Positions 7,559-15,941 are shown, numbered from the stretch's first letter. The stretch is DNA of 46,618 nucleotides from JBOHNS01 sp050730835 (GCA_050730835.1 JBOHNS010000028.1:1-46618); one strand, 5' to 3'. The notes: generated from the letters alone by a model not told the origin. A program made the numbers and translations.

Positions 7559-8224
7559 ATGGCAAAAGCTAAATCATCGTCAGCCGGCTTTACGCTGATT
7601 GAGCTGCTGGTAACGATGATAGTGATGGGCATTTTGTCGCTGGCGCTGGCTAATTTTATCGCCACTTGGCTGCAGGCGGCGTCTTTGTCGCAAGACCGCG
7701 CCAATTTGCTAAGTACCGCCGAATCGGCCTTAACTACAATTAATACCGATATCAAGCTGTCTGGCGATGCCGACCAAAATAATCGCTGGCCAGATCCCAA
7801 CGCGCCGGGCGGACAATTCGGCTGGCAATCGAACGGTTCAACCCTGGTGCTAGCCAAAGCCGCAAGCGACAATCACAACAACATCATCTTCAGCGATCCA
7901 GCCAAATACATCAGCCAAAAAGACAACGAAATTTATTATTTGTCCGGCAGCACTTTGTACCGGCGCACGCTGGATTCATCAAGCCCCAATGACAGCGCCG
8001 TAACCACTTGCCCGCCGGCCAGCGCCACGGCCAGTTGCCCGGCTGATACAACTGTCGCTACCGGCGTGTCTAATTTTTCGGTCAGCTATTATGATGCCGC
8101 TGGCGCAACCAGCGATCCGGCCAACGCCCGCTCGGTGCAGCTGGCCATCACTATGCAGAAAAAACTGGACGGCAAAATTATCAGCGCCAATTATAATACA
8201 AGAATGGTATTTCGAAATGAATAA
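7559..8224 (+). CDS. Minor pilin-like protein (PilW/GspJ type)
   Basis: This 221-residue protein has the prepilin site SSAG followed by FTLIELLVTMIVMG with Glu5. Next come a hydrophobic helix and a larger soluble domain with two Cys pairs near residues 143-160 (TTCPPASATASC). The size fits the GspJ/PilW class of minor pilins, which cap the fibre. Its stop overlaps the start of the next gene by 8 bases, so they are translationally coupled. Assignment to one exact minor pilin is not possible from sequence alone. Confidence 0.8.
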   Translation: MAKAKSSSAGFTLIELLVTMIVMGILSLALANFIATWLQAASLSQDRANLLSTAESALTTINTDIKLSGDADQNNRWPDPNAPGGQFGWQSNGSTLVLAKAASDNHNNIIFSDPAKYISQKDNEIYYLSGSTLYRRTLDSSSPNDSAVTTCPPASATASCPADTTVATGVSNFSVSYYDAAGATSDPANARSVQLAITMQKKLDGKIISANYNTRMVFRNE

Positions 8225-9767
8225 AGTTACAGCCAGGTTGCAGGTTGCAGGTTGCAGGTTGCAGAAATTTATCAGATATCAAGTAGCAGACCTGTCTGTC
8301 ATCTGCTACCTGCTAAATTTCTGTCATCTGCTACCTGGTTGTCTGCTAAGTTTGCGGACTAGGCCAAACCGCGAAAATTATCGGCCAGCCGCTGGCTATT
8401 TTCTGGTCTCGGCCGTAGTCATGATTTTGTTTTTAACAGCTATCGGCATTGCCATTGCCGGCTTGGTCGCCGAGCAATATCAGCACACCGCACGCGAGGT
8501 TTTCACCCAAAACGCCCAATTAGTCGCCGAAGCTGGCATTGAACAATCAGTTAATCAGCTTAACAGCAATGATGCTTTTAGCGGCTACGGTGCGCCGCAA
8601 CAATTTTTCGACAACACTACGCAGGGCAAAGGCACTTTCATAACGGCTGTTACGACCAACGCCGACGGCAAATCCAAAACCATCGTTTCGACCGGCAAAG
8701 TTTACCGGCACGATAGCGACACTAATCCCTACATCACCCGGAAAATCCATGCCACGGTTGTCGGCACTAGCAGCAGCGGCTATTCGGTTTTTAGCGGCCC
8801 GGGCGGCTTAATCCTAAGCGGTAGCGCCAATATTACTAATTCCGATGTCTATGTTGGCGGCACGATTAAACTTAGCGGCGCGGCCAAAATCGGCACTTAT
8901 AGCAACCCGCTGAATGTCGATGTTGGCAACGACGCCTGCCCGTCTGGCTCAAACCCCGGATCAACCTATCCGCAAGTTTGCACCGATGGCAACCAGCCAA
9001 TTTCGCTAGCCTATTCTACAAATATCTACGGCACGGTTTGCGCGACCGGCCAAACCGATACCGGCCCAAACAATAACATACAGGGCGGCAATGGCGGCTC
9101 GGGATTAAAACCCGGCTGCACGGCGCCGGCCGTCAGCCCGCCAACTTACGATCGCCAGGCTCAAATCAACGCCGTAACCACCACCGCCTCCGGCTCGGAC
9201 AATAATTACGTTTGCCAGCACTTCCCGTTTAACCGCAGCTGGCCGGGCAATTTGGAATTAACCGGCAATGTCAATATCAGCAGCAGCTGCAATATTACCG
9301 TTAATGGCAACGTTTATATCACCGGCAACTTGACAATCGGTGGCGCCTCCAGATTAAGGGTAGCGGATAGCGCCGGCGGCACGCGGCCGAACATAATTGT
9401 TGATGGCACCATAGATGTCGGCGGCTCGGCAGCGATGATTGCTAATAGTAGCGGCACAGGCATGCAGTTTATCAGCTTCAAAAGCACGGCTAGCTGCAGC
9501 CCCGACTGCACCAGCGTGACCGGCAACGACTTAAAAAATTCGCAAAGTTTACAAACCGTCACCGTCAGTGGCGCCGTCAATTTGCCAGGCATGATTTTCC
9601 AGGCCTACTGGAGCAAAGTCAAGATCGGCGGCAGCGGCAACATCGGCGCTGCCGCCGGCCAGACGGTTGACTTGAGCGGCGCCGGCACGGTAATTTTCGG
9701 CACCGAATTATCATCCGGCTCGAAAACCTGGACCATCACCAGTTACCAACCACTGTATGGAAGTTAG
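8217..9767 (+). CDS. PilX-like large minor pilus protein with repeat-derived N-terminal segment
   Basis: The start at 8217 overlaps the previous stop and gives 516 residues. Residues about 60-115 match a PilX N-terminal pattern: RPAAGYFLVSAVVMILFLTAIG, a hydrophobic helix, then a QLVAEAGIEQ segment. The long remainder is Gly/Ser/Asn-rich with repeated beta-like strands such as SGSANITNSDVYVGGTIKLS, like polymer-forming or bactofilin-type surfaces, and carries several Cys. The stretch encoding residues about 7-42 is a DNA repeat (8235-8337) read in frame, so the leader is abnormally long and contains RLQVAGCRLQ-type sequence. The natural start may once have been closer to the hydrophobic helix. 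Confidence 0.7.
   Translation: MNKVTARLQVAGCRLQKFIRYQVADLSVICYLLNFCHLLPGCLLSLRTRPNRENYRPAAGYFLVSAVVMILFLTAIGIAIAGLVAEQYQHTAREVFTQNAQLVAEAGIEQSVNQLNSNDAFSGYGAPQQFFDNTTQGKGTFITAVTTNADGKSKTIVSTGKVYRHDSDTNPYITRKIHATVVGTSSSGYSVFSGPGGLILSGSANITNSDVYVGGTIKLSGAAKIGTYSNPLNVDVGNDACPSGSNPGSTYPQVCTDGNQPISLAYSTNIYGTVCATGQTDTGPNNNIQGGNGGSGLKPGCTAPAVSPPTYDRQAQINAVTTTASGSDNNYVCQHFPFNRSWPGNLELTGNVNISSSCNITVNGNVYITGNLTIGGASRLRVADSAGGTRPNIIVDGTIDVGGSAAMIANSSGTGMQFISFKSTASCSPDCTSVTGNDLKNSQSLQTVTVSGAVNLPGMIFQAYWSKVKIGGSGNIGAAAGQTVDLSGAGTVIFGTELSSGSKTWTITSYQPLYGS
8235..8337. repeat. Heptamer tandem array and hairpin repeat inside a pilus gene
   Basis: AGGTTGC is repeated four times at 8235-8262. A 10-bp perfect inverted repeat follows (CAGAAATTTA at 8262-8271, TAAATTTCTG at 8314-8323), then a 17-bp direct repeat (8296-8312 and 8321-8337). 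The frame of the surrounding gene is kept. Confidence 0.85.
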
Positions 9768-9845
9768 TAGGTAGAAGTTAGAATATGGCGTTTGCTCAAA
9801 CTGCTTTACTTGCGCCAAATATACTAATTTATACCTAAAAATGTT

Positions 9846-10967
9846 ATGCTTGATACTGAAGCAAGCAAACTATTTTACCAGGGTGGCATGAACCAAATCA
9901 GACAAACTGCACCGTATTTTTTCCAGGACAAACCATTATTCGGCATGGATATCGGGCGCTACACGCTCAGAGTCATGCAGCTTGAGTTGGACCGCAAAGT
10001 GCCGGGGCTCAAGGGCTATGGCGCCATTGAGTTTGATGCGGCGGCCATAAAAAACGGCGTAATTGTCAAACCCGAGCTCATCGCCAAACCGGCCGTCAAA
10101 CTTTTCTCCCAAGAATTAATCGGCGACATCGCCACCAAGCGCGTCGCCATCGCCCTGCCGGCCAGTCGAGCCTTGACAAGAGCTATCAACTTGCCGCCAA
10201 TGAGCCCCAAAGACATAGCCGAAGCCGTCAAAACCGAAATTGACCAATACATCCCGACTGCCGACGCCGACAATTTTTATCTAGACTACACGTTGTTGCA
10301 TGAGGGCGCCGAAACTATCGAAGTTTTTGCGGTGGCCATCCCAAAACAAATCGTCGATTCGTATTTAACATTGACGAGCATGATGGGACTAGAAGCGGTT
10401 TCGCTCAACACCACCATTGGCGCCAGCGCCAAATTGTTCGCCCAGGACAAACAAAGCGACATACCATCGGTGCTGGTAGATTTCGGCAGCAAAACTACCG
10501 ACATTACCATTTTTAACCAAGGCATCGTGGCAACTGGTTCGGTAGAATTCGGCGGCGACGATTTAACCGATAGTATCGCCAAAATGTTGGCTATCAAACC
10601 CCACGACGCAATTATGCTAAAAAGCAAATATGGCTTGTCGGCCGGCCGTTTTCAAAAGCAAATCAAGGCCGCCATGGAACCGTCGCTGGAACTATTGACC
10701 AAAGAATTCCGCCGCACTATCCGCTATTACGAGCAGCGCTATGCCGAGCAAACACCAATCGGCCAAATCGTGATTATGGGCGGCGGTGCCAACATGCCAG
10801 GTTTGGCCGATTATTTGACGGAACGCTTGCGCTTACCAGCACGAACTTTTTATATGAAAGACCGCATCACTTTCGGCCGTTTACGGCAATTTTATAGCGC
10901 TGATAATATGTCTTTTGTCACGGTGGCCGGCCTGGCTATGACCGAGCCGGCGGAGATTTTTGTATGA
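9846..10967 (+). CDS. pilM: Type IV pilus assembly protein PilM
   Basis: This 373-residue actin-like ATPase is cytoplasmic and links the PilN/PilO membrane complex to the pilus base. The FtsA/PilM fold is visible: phosphate-1 LFGMDIGRYTLRV near residue 34, an inserted SHS2-type domain at about 55-150, VLVDFGSKTTDITIF near 217, and the adenosine motif IVIMGGGANMPGLADYL near 315. The start is uncertain: the ATG at 9888 (MNQIRQ) would remove 14 residues and still leave the whole fold. pilN, pilO and a small membrane gene follow in the classical order. Confidence 0.92.
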   Translation: MLDTEASKLFYQGGMNQIRQTAPYFFQDKPLFGMDIGRYTLRVMQLELDRKVPGLKGYGAIEFDAAAIKNGVIVKPELIAKPAVKLFSQELIGDIATKRVAIALPASRALTRAINLPPMSPKDIAEAVKTEIDQYIPTADADNFYLDYTLLHEGAETIEVFAVAIPKQIVDSYLTLTSMMGLEAVSLNTTIGASAKLFAQDKQSDIPSVLVDFGSKTTDITIFNQGIVATGSVEFGGDDLTDSIAKMLAIKPHDAIMLKSKYGLSAGRFQKQIKAAMEPSLELLTKEFRRTIRYYEQRYAEQTPIGQIVIMGGGANMPGLADYLTERLRLPARTFYMKDRITFGRLRQFYSADNMSFVTVAGLAMTEPAEIFV

Positions 10968-11019
10968 TTTTTCCTGACATACAGAATATATCAAACTGCT
11001 TACCAATAGGCACAGCCTC

Positions 11020-11631
11020 ATGATTAATTTGCTGCCGCCAGACATCAAGCAAGCCTATCGCTACGCTCGGCTCAATCAACGCTTGCTGCGCTGGCTGCTG
11101 GCCTTTGGGCTAGCTATTGGCGGCGTTATTATAATTACCATTAGCGGTTTGGTGATGATTAACGGCTCGATTAATCATTATAAAAAGCGCATCAATGACG
11201 CCAAAACCCAACTGGCCAGCCAAAATAGCCCCGCCACGCAGCAAAAAGTAACCGACATCACCAATAATCTCAAGCTTATGGTAAAAGTTTTGTCCAAAGA
11301 AGTTTTGTTTTCCAAATTATTGACCCGCCTGGGCAACATCACGCCGCCAAATGTAATATTAACCAATTTGTCGATATCACAAACCGACAGCGCCATCGAT
11401 ATCACCGCCCAAACCGCCAATTATTCCGCGGCCACACAATTGCAAGTCAATCTGGCCGATCCGGCCAATCAGATATTTTCGCAGGCCGACATCGTCAGCA
11501 TAACTTGCTCGGGCGCCAGCGGCCAAGCGGCCAATCCAAAATACCCTTGCACGGCCACCATTCGGGCGCTGTTTACCAAAAATAATCCGTTTTTATTCAT
11601 TAATGCCGCTCCAAAGGCGGTTAAGCCATGA
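11020..11631 (+). CDS. pilN: Type IV pilus assembly protein PilN-like
   Basis: This 203-residue protein begins MINLLPPDIK, the signature by which PilN binds PilM. One transmembrane segment follows at about 24-47 (LLAFGLAIGGVIIITISGLV), then a coiled-coil stretch and a small ferredoxin-like periplasmic domain. The stop overlaps the ATG of the next gene (ATGA). The two Cys near the C-terminus could be disulfide-linked. Confidence 0.88.
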   Translation: MINLLPPDIKQAYRYARLNQRLLRWLLAFGLAIGGVIIITISGLVMINGSINHYKKRINDAKTQLASQNSPATQQKVTDITNNLKLMVKVLSKEVLFSKLLTRLGNITPPNVILTNLSISQTDSAIDITAQTANYSAATQLQVNLADPANQIFSQADIVSITCSGASGQAANPKYPCTATIRALFTKNNPFLFINAAPKAVKP

Positions 11632-12221
11632 CTAGCAAAAAATTGTTTTTTGGTTTTGTCGGCTTGCTGATTGTGCTTGGTGTGGGCATTTTCTTGAGCG
11701 CGCATATCGCCAGCGGGCTGCTAGCCAAACGCTCGGCCAAATTGACCAGCCTAAAAGCCACCAACCAAGCGCTGGTCAAACAACAAGCTCAAATCGCCAA
11801 AGACAAACAAGATATCGCCAAATATTCCAGCCTGAACCAAATCGCCAAATCGGTCGTGCCGCAAGACAAAAACCAGGCCGAAGCCGTGCGCGAAATCGTC
11901 AATCTGGCCGGGCAAAGCGGCATCAACTTAAGCTCCATAACTTTTCCCCAATCTAATCTGGGCACCGCGCCAACCAAAACCGCCAATGGCTTAACCCAAG
12001 TCACAAAAGTCAAAGGCATCGGCGGCGTTGACGACCTGCAAATTACCATCACCCAGGCCAACAGCAACACCGTGCCCTACGCAAATTTCTTAAACTTCCT
12101 AACAAGACTCGAGCAAAACCGCCGCACCGCCGAAGTCAGCAGCATTAAAATCCAACCCGATAAGAAAAAGTCCAGCAACGTGTCCTTCACATTAATAATT
12201 GACGAGTTTATCAAACCATGA
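11628..12221 (+). CDS. pilO: Type IV pilus assembly protein PilO-like
   Basis: This 197-residue protein has an N-terminal transmembrane helix (LFFGFVGLLIVLGVGIFLSAHIA), then a Lys/Gln-rich coiled coil (about 35-70) and a compact extracytoplasmic domain. This order is typical of PilO, the partner of PilN in the alignment complex. It overlaps pilN upstream and the next gene downstream by 4 bases each. Primary-sequence similarity in PilO is always weak, so position in the cluster carries most of the weight. Confidence 0.8.
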   Translation: MTSKKLFFGFVGLLIVLGVGIFLSAHIASGLLAKRSAKLTSLKATNQALVKQQAQIAKDKQDIAKYSSLNQIAKSVVPQDKNQAEAVREIVNLAGQSGINLSSITFPQSNLGTAPTKTANGLTQVTKVKGIGGVDDLQITITQANSNTVPYANFLNFLTRLEQNRRTAEVSSIKIQPDKKKSSNVSFTLIIDEFIKP

Positions 12222-12511
12222 ATAACGATCTGAAAAACCAATTGCAAAATGTTCTAAAACAGCTTTTGCGCTATCGCATCGGCTTGTTTTTGCTGGTCGT
12301 GCTGCTGGTTTACGGATTTATTGTTTGGCGCGTCGATACGCTCAAAAACGCTCAGCCATCGGCAGCTGCCACCGCTTTGCAAGCCAAACCGGCCGCCGCC
12401 CAGCCGCACATCAATCAATCGACCGTAAACAAAATCCAGCAACTGCAAAACAACAGCGTCAACGTCCAAGCCCTGTTCAACCACGCCCGCAACAACCCCT
12501 TCCAGGAATAA
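12218..12511 (+). CDS. Small membrane protein at the end of the pilus operon (PilP position)
   Basis: This 97-residue protein has one transmembrane helix at about 21-37 (IGLFLLVVLLVYGFIVW) followed by an Ala/Gln/Asn-rich extracytoplasmic tail ending in ARNNPFQE. It overlaps pilO by 4 bases (ATGA), so it is co-translated. It stands where the lipoprotein PilP would stand, but there is no lipobox and it is shorter. It may anchor the alignment complex in a cell envelope without a PilQ secretin, which fits a monoderm. Function is inferred from position. Confidence 0.65.
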   Translation: MNNDLKNQLQNVLKQLLRYRIGLFLLVVLLVYGFIVWRVDTLKNAQPSAAATALQAKPAAAQPHINQSTVNKIQQLQNNSVNVQALFNHARNNPFQE

Positions 12512-12621
12512 TTTAAGCTTTACGGCTTAGGCTTTGCCGGACTTCGCAGTTGTCGCTGCTTGACTAGTGTAATCTGGCTTAAAAAATTGAAAAACGTAGT
12601 CAATTATAGTACACAAAATAA
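12512..12621. other. Spacer after the pilus operon
   Basis: This is the start of the 668-base gene-free stretch from 12512 to 13179. The first 110 bases hold no convincing ORF or terminator. The rest of the stretch holds a promoter, a cobalamin riboswitch, a terminator, a palindromic repeat and the nrdA Shine-Dalgarno (AAGGAGGG), all listed separately. Confidence 0.5.
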
Positions 12622-12652
12622 TTGACAGTCATTAGCTATGGAGTGGTATACT
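12622..12652 (+). promoter_or_regulatory. Promoter of the riboswitch-nrd transcript
   Basis: A consensus TTGACA (12622-12627) and TATACT (12647-12652) are separated by 19 bases, slightly long. The start of transcription near 12659 would begin just before the riboswitch. Confidence 0.6.
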
Positions 12653-12659
12653 TAAACTT

Positions 12660-12945
12660 AAGCGCTAGATATGGTGTAATGCTTATCAAGCGCCAGAAGG
12701 TACTGAGGATCAGATCTCAGCACTTTAAAGAACGTCGTTTCTTTAGAACTCAGGAGAAATGTGGTGAAACTCCACAACTGTGCCGCAACCGTAAGTCGCT
12801 GCTTTAAGGGAAAAGAGCGGCCCTAGCGACGGATTTATTCCGGCGCCAGGCGCGATGAGAAAAACCGCTAGGTTTGTCTCATGCAGTGATAAGTCGGACT
12901 GCCTGATGCCTTTATTCTCGAGCAAGGAATTGGCGCTATTAAAGT
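12660..12945 (+). promoter_or_regulatory. Cobalamin riboswitch upstream of nrdA
   Basis: The core matches the cobalamin (B12) aptamer class. An AGGAGAAA block is followed by GGTGAAACTCC (12772-12782) and then TGTGCCGCAACCGTAAG (12779-12795), the conserved B12-box region, and AAGTCGGACTGCCTGATGCC (12890-12909) corresponds to the conserved 3' segment. AGCGCC (12689-12694) can close the domain with GGCGCT (12932-12937). A terminator follows at 12982. By analogy with known cases, B12 binding should switch this B12-independent reductase off. The exact borders are approximate. Confidence 0.85.
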
Positions 12946-12981
12946 AAGTATTTTAAATCTACTTTAGCAAAAACTCCTAAT

Positions 12982-13002
12982 CCGCCTCGAGGCGGTTTTT
13001 TT
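12982..13002 (+). terminator. Expression-platform terminator of the riboswitch
   Basis: CCGCCTCGAGGCGG (12982-12995) is a perfect palindromic stem followed by seven T. It lies between the aptamer and nrdA, so it is probably the regulated terminator. An upstream hairpin (AAAGTA at 12950-12955 with TACTTT at 12960-12965) could take part in the switch. Confidence 0.85.
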
Positions 13003-13034
13003 AAACCAAAATTAAAAACAGGTAATGCGCGGTA

Positions 13035-13151
13035 GACTTTCGCACGTTAGTGCAGTTTGTTCGCTAAGCGAGCACCGAAGCGCAGCGTAGATTGAAGTAC
13101 GTGAGCACCGAAGCGCAGATTAGCGGACAAAATGTGCAACGTGCGGAAGTC
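13035..13151. repeat. Dispersed palindromic repeat, copy 1
   Basis: The outer arms GACTTTCGCACGTT and AACGTGCGGAAGTC are complementary apart from one position. The core holds GTGCAGTTTG, CGAGCACCGAAGCGCAG (a second copy GTGAGCACCGAAGCGCAG follows) and CAAAATGTGC, which are shared with copies at 15578, 27575 and 41775. This copy lies in the nrdA leader, after the terminator and before the Shine-Dalgarno. Confidence 0.8.
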
Positions 13152-13179
13152 GCCAACACATAAAAAAGGAGGGTAAAAT

Positions 13180-15573
13180 ATGGATGGAATCCACGTCGTC
13201 AAGCGCGATGGCTCGCGCGAAGCGTTTGACGCCAACAAAATTAATCTAGCACTAGTCAAAGCCAGCCAGGGATTGGCCGACCAAGTCGGCAAAGTTGTGC
13301 AGGTGGCAAGCGAGGTTCGGCTGACATTGTTTGACGGCATTACGACCGAGCAGTTGGACGAGGCCGTGATTCAAGCGGCGCTGCAAAACGTCAAGGACGA
13401 TCCGGATTTTGACACGATTGCCGCGCGGCTGCTCTTGAAAAATTTATACAAAAACATTCTGGGCGATTATCAAACGGATGCACAATTAAAACGGTTGCAC
13501 CAGCAGAAATTTGTCGGCTTCATCAAACATGCCGCGAGCGATGGCTTGCTCGATAAGCGCATGAACGGCCAGATTTTTGATCTCAAAAAGTTGGCGGCGG
13601 CGCTAGAACCGAGCCGTGATAATTTGAGCAAATATTTAAGCGTCGTGACGGGCAAAAACCGCTACGCCTTGCGCCGGCAAAGCGGCGAAGCCTTGGAAGT
13701 GCCGCAATTTACGCACATGCGAATTGCCATGGGACTGAGTTTTAACGAGCCGGATCCGACGTCCTCGGCGCTAGATTTTTACCAGCACATGAGCCGGCTC
13801 GATTATGTGCCGGGCGGCTCGACGCGCGTCAATGCCGGCGGCGCGTTCCCGCAATTATCGAACTGCTTTTTGCTGGAAGTTAGCGACGATATGGAATCAA
13901 TCGCCAAAGGCGTGCGCGACGTCATGTGGATCGCCAAAGGCACTGGCGGCATCGGCATCAGCCTAAACAAATTGCGCGCCGCCGGCAGCCCGGTTAAAAC
14001 CACCAACACCGTTTCGACCGGCCCGATTCCGTTCATGAAAATGGTCGATACCGCCCTATTTGCCGTCAGCCGCAAAGGCAAAAAGGCTGGCGCCGCGGCG
14101 CTTTATATGGAAAACTGGCACTTAAACTTTCCCCAATTTCTCGATCTCAAACAAAATTCCGGCGACCCATATTTGCGCACCCGATTTGCCAACACCGCCG
14201 TATTTTTGAGCGACGAATTCATGAAGCGCGTGCAAAAAGACGACGATTGGTACTTGTTCGATCCGGCCGAAGTCAGCGACTTGGCCGAACTCTACGGCGC
14301 CGCTTTTTCGCGGCGCTACCGAGAATATATTAAATTAGCCGAGGCCGGCAAATTGCGCGACTACTTGAAACTAAGCGCCCGCCAGCAACTGCGCCAAATA
14401 TTGCTGACGCTGCAAGCCACCAGCCATCCGTGGCTGACCTGGAAAGACACGATCAACGTCCGCGCGCTGAATAACAACACCTCGACAATTCATTTGTCCA
14501 ACCTATGCACCGAAATTACTTTGCCGCAAGACAAAGACAACATTTCCGTCTGCAACGTGCTGAGCCTCAACTTGTCAGCGCACCTAAAAAGCGACAAAAC
14601 CTGGGATTGGCCGCGGCTAGAGGCCAGCACGCGCAGCGCCATTCGCCAGCTCGATAATTTGGTCGATATTACCAAAACGCCGATCGCCGAAGCCATGACG
14701 AGCAACACGCAAAACCGCGCGCTGGGTTTAGGATTGATGGGGTTTAGCGATGTGATTGAAAAACTGGGCATTAGTTACGAGTCGGAAGCGGCCTATGATT
14801 TAATCGACCAATTGTGCGAATTTATCAGCTACCAGGCGATTGACGCCAGCGCGACGCTCGCCAAAAACCGCGGCGCTTATCCGACATTCCGCGGCAGCGG
14901 CTGGAGCCAAGGCTTATTGCCAATCGACACCATCGATAAACTGGCGGGAGACCGCGGCGCAAAAATCGATGTCAAGCAAACAACCCGGCTCGACTGGGAC
15001 AAACTGCGAACGAAAGTCAAACAAGGCATGCGCAATGCCACGCTGATGGCCATCGCGCCAACCGCCAACATCGCCCACATCGCCGCCACCACGCCAGGCT
15101 TAGACCCGCAATTCAGCCAAATTTTCAGCCGCGCCACGCTCAACGGCAAATTTTTAGAAGTCAACATCAACTTGGTAAACGATCTAAAAAAATTGAACCT
15201 TTGGGACGACGTCAAAGACGAAATTTTGCGCGCCCAAGGCGATTTAAGCCAAATCCAGGCCATCCCCGAGAACTTAAAAGACATTTACAAAACCAGCTTC
15301 CAGCTTGATCCGGCAGCTTTCATCGAAGTCGCCGCGCGCGCTCAAAAATGGGTCGATCAAAGCATCAGCCGCAACATGTATTTGGCGACGCGCGACTTGG
15401 ATGAAATGGAAAAAATTTATACGAGCGCCTGGCAAAAAGGCCTCAAAACCACCTATTATTTGCACGTCAAACCGCGGCATTCGGCCGAGCAAAGCACTAT
15501 AAAAGTCAATAAAGCCGAAAATTTAGGCACCAAAAAAGCCGGCTTCGGCTTCGCGGCAGTTAAAGTTAAATAA
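13180..15573 (+). CDS. nrdA: Class I ribonucleotide reductase, large (catalytic) subunit
   Basis: NrdA reduces ribonucleoside diphosphates to deoxyribonucleotides and needs the radical from NrdB. The N-terminal ATP-cone (about 1-90, from VVKRDGSREAFD) is the allosteric activity site. The active site has C229 in QLSNCFL and C458 in ISVCN as the redox pair, and NLCTEI with N441, thiyl C443 and E445. The 797-residue chain ends in KKAGFGFAAVKVK with no cysteine pair, although NrdA normally ends in a Cys-x(n)-Cys swinging arm that re-reduces the active site. A separate gene downstream ends in C-x2-C. A strong AAGGAGGG precedes the ATG. Regulation is by the upstream cobalamin riboswitch. Confidence 0.95.
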   Translation: MDGIHVVKRDGSREAFDANKINLALVKASQGLADQVGKVVQVASEVRLTLFDGITTEQLDEAVIQAALQNVKDDPDFDTIAARLLLKNLYKNILGDYQTDAQLKRLHQQKFVGFIKHAASDGLLDKRMNGQIFDLKKLAAALEPSRDNLSKYLSVVTGKNRYALRRQSGEALEVPQFTHMRIAMGLSFNEPDPTSSALDFYQHMSRLDYVPGGSTRVNAGGAFPQLSNCFLLEVSDDMESIAKGVRDVMWIAKGTGGIGISLNKLRAAGSPVKTTNTVSTGPIPFMKMVDTALFAVSRKGKKAGAAALYMENWHLNFPQFLDLKQNSGDPYLRTRFANTAVFLSDEFMKRVQKDDDWYLFDPAEVSDLAELYGAAFSRRYREYIKLAEAGKLRDYLKLSARQQLRQILLTLQATSHPWLTWKDTINVRALNNNTSTIHLSNLCTEITLPQDKDNISVCNVLSLNLSAHLKSDKTWDWPRLEASTRSAIRQLDNLVDITKTPIAEAMTSNTQNRALGLGLMGFSDVIEKLGISYESEAAYDLIDQLCEFISYQAIDASATLAKNRGAYPTFRGSGWSQGLLPIDTIDKLAGDRGAKIDVKQTTRLDWDKLRTKVKQGMRNATLMAIAPTANIAHIAATTPGLDPQFSQIFSRATLNGKFLEVNINLVNDLKKLNLWDDVKDEILRAQGDLSQIQAIPENLKDIYKTSFQLDPAAFIEVAARAQKWVDQSISRNMYLATRDLDEMEKIYTSAWQKGLKTTYYLHVKPRHSAEQSTIKVNKAENLGTKKAGFGFAAVKVK

Positions 15574-15577
15574 GTTG

Positions 15578-15698
15578 GGACTTTCGCATTTTAAACGCAG
15601 TTTGGGATGAAAATCGAGCACCGGAATGTAGCCGTATTAAAATACGGCGGAATGAGGAGCGGAGATTTTCGCCCAAAATGTGCAAAATGCGTAAGTCC
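15578..15698. repeat. Dispersed palindromic repeat, copy 2
   Basis: The outer arms GGACTTTCGCATTTT and AAAATGCGTAAGTCC are complementary apart from one position. The core shares GCAGTTTGGGATGAAAA, CGAGCACCGGAATG, a central GCCGTATT-N2-AATACGGC hairpin, GAATGAGGAGCGGAG and CGCCCAAAATGTGC with copy 3. It separates nrdA from the small Cys-tailed gene. Confidence 0.88.
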
Positions 15699-15728
15699 TA
15701 TAAATTAAATAATGAGGAGGGCCAAAAA

Positions 15729-15941
15729 ATGGCAACCAGTAGTAACCCAAAAATACAAAAATTAATCGATGAAGTCGAAACTATCGCTGGCGACGACCAA
15801 GATTTGGAAACCAAATTAAACCAAATCGCCGCCCAAATGGCAGCCATTCAAAACCGCTGCAAAACTGCAAGCGGCGACTGGCTCGACCAGCCAAACCTGA
15901 TCGACCCGGGCGAAGCTTTCGCCTGCGAAGGCTGCCAATAA
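15729..15941 (+). CDS. Small protein with C-terminal C-x2-C, candidate split NrdA redox arm
   Basis: This 70-residue protein starts at the ATG at 15729, preceded by the Shine-Dalgarno GAGGAGGG; upstream in-frame codons belong to the repeat. Residues 5-43 are a predicted amphipathic helix or coiled coil (IQKLIDEVETIAGDD onward). A Pro/Gly-containing linker follows (about 48-62), then the last ten residues GEAFACEGCQ with a cysteine pair. This looks like the flexible Cys-x2-Cys tail that ends many NrdA/NrdE chains and is missing from the NrdA just upstream. The stop overlaps the nrdB start (TAATG), so it is translated with nrdB. It could act as a trans-acting arm, docking through its helix; that is inference. 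A small redox or assembly factor is the alternative. Confidence 0.7.
   Translation: MATSSNPKIQKLIDEVETIAGDDQDLETKLNQIAAQMAAIQNRCKTASGDWLDQPNLIDPGEAFACEGCQ

Noticed and set aside
8091..8216. Upstream extension of the PilX-like gene to 8091
   Set aside because: It overlaps 134 bases of the preceding minor pilin gene; the ATG at 8217 overlaps its stop as in a normal operon.
8235..8337. CRISPR-like array from regularly repeated units
   Set aside because: The units are 7 bases long without spacers and lie inside a coding frame; the array at 19558 is likewise a simple tandem. No cas genes are present.
10967..12221. UGA recoding as in Gracilibacteria/Absconditabacteria
   Set aside because: pilM, pilN and pilO end in TGA with correctly overlapping next starts, so TGA is a stop here.
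15678..15728. Longer start of the Cys-tailed gene at 15678
   Set aside because: Those 17 codons come from palindromic repeat copy 2, while the ATG at 15729 has a strong GAGGAGGG at proper distance.
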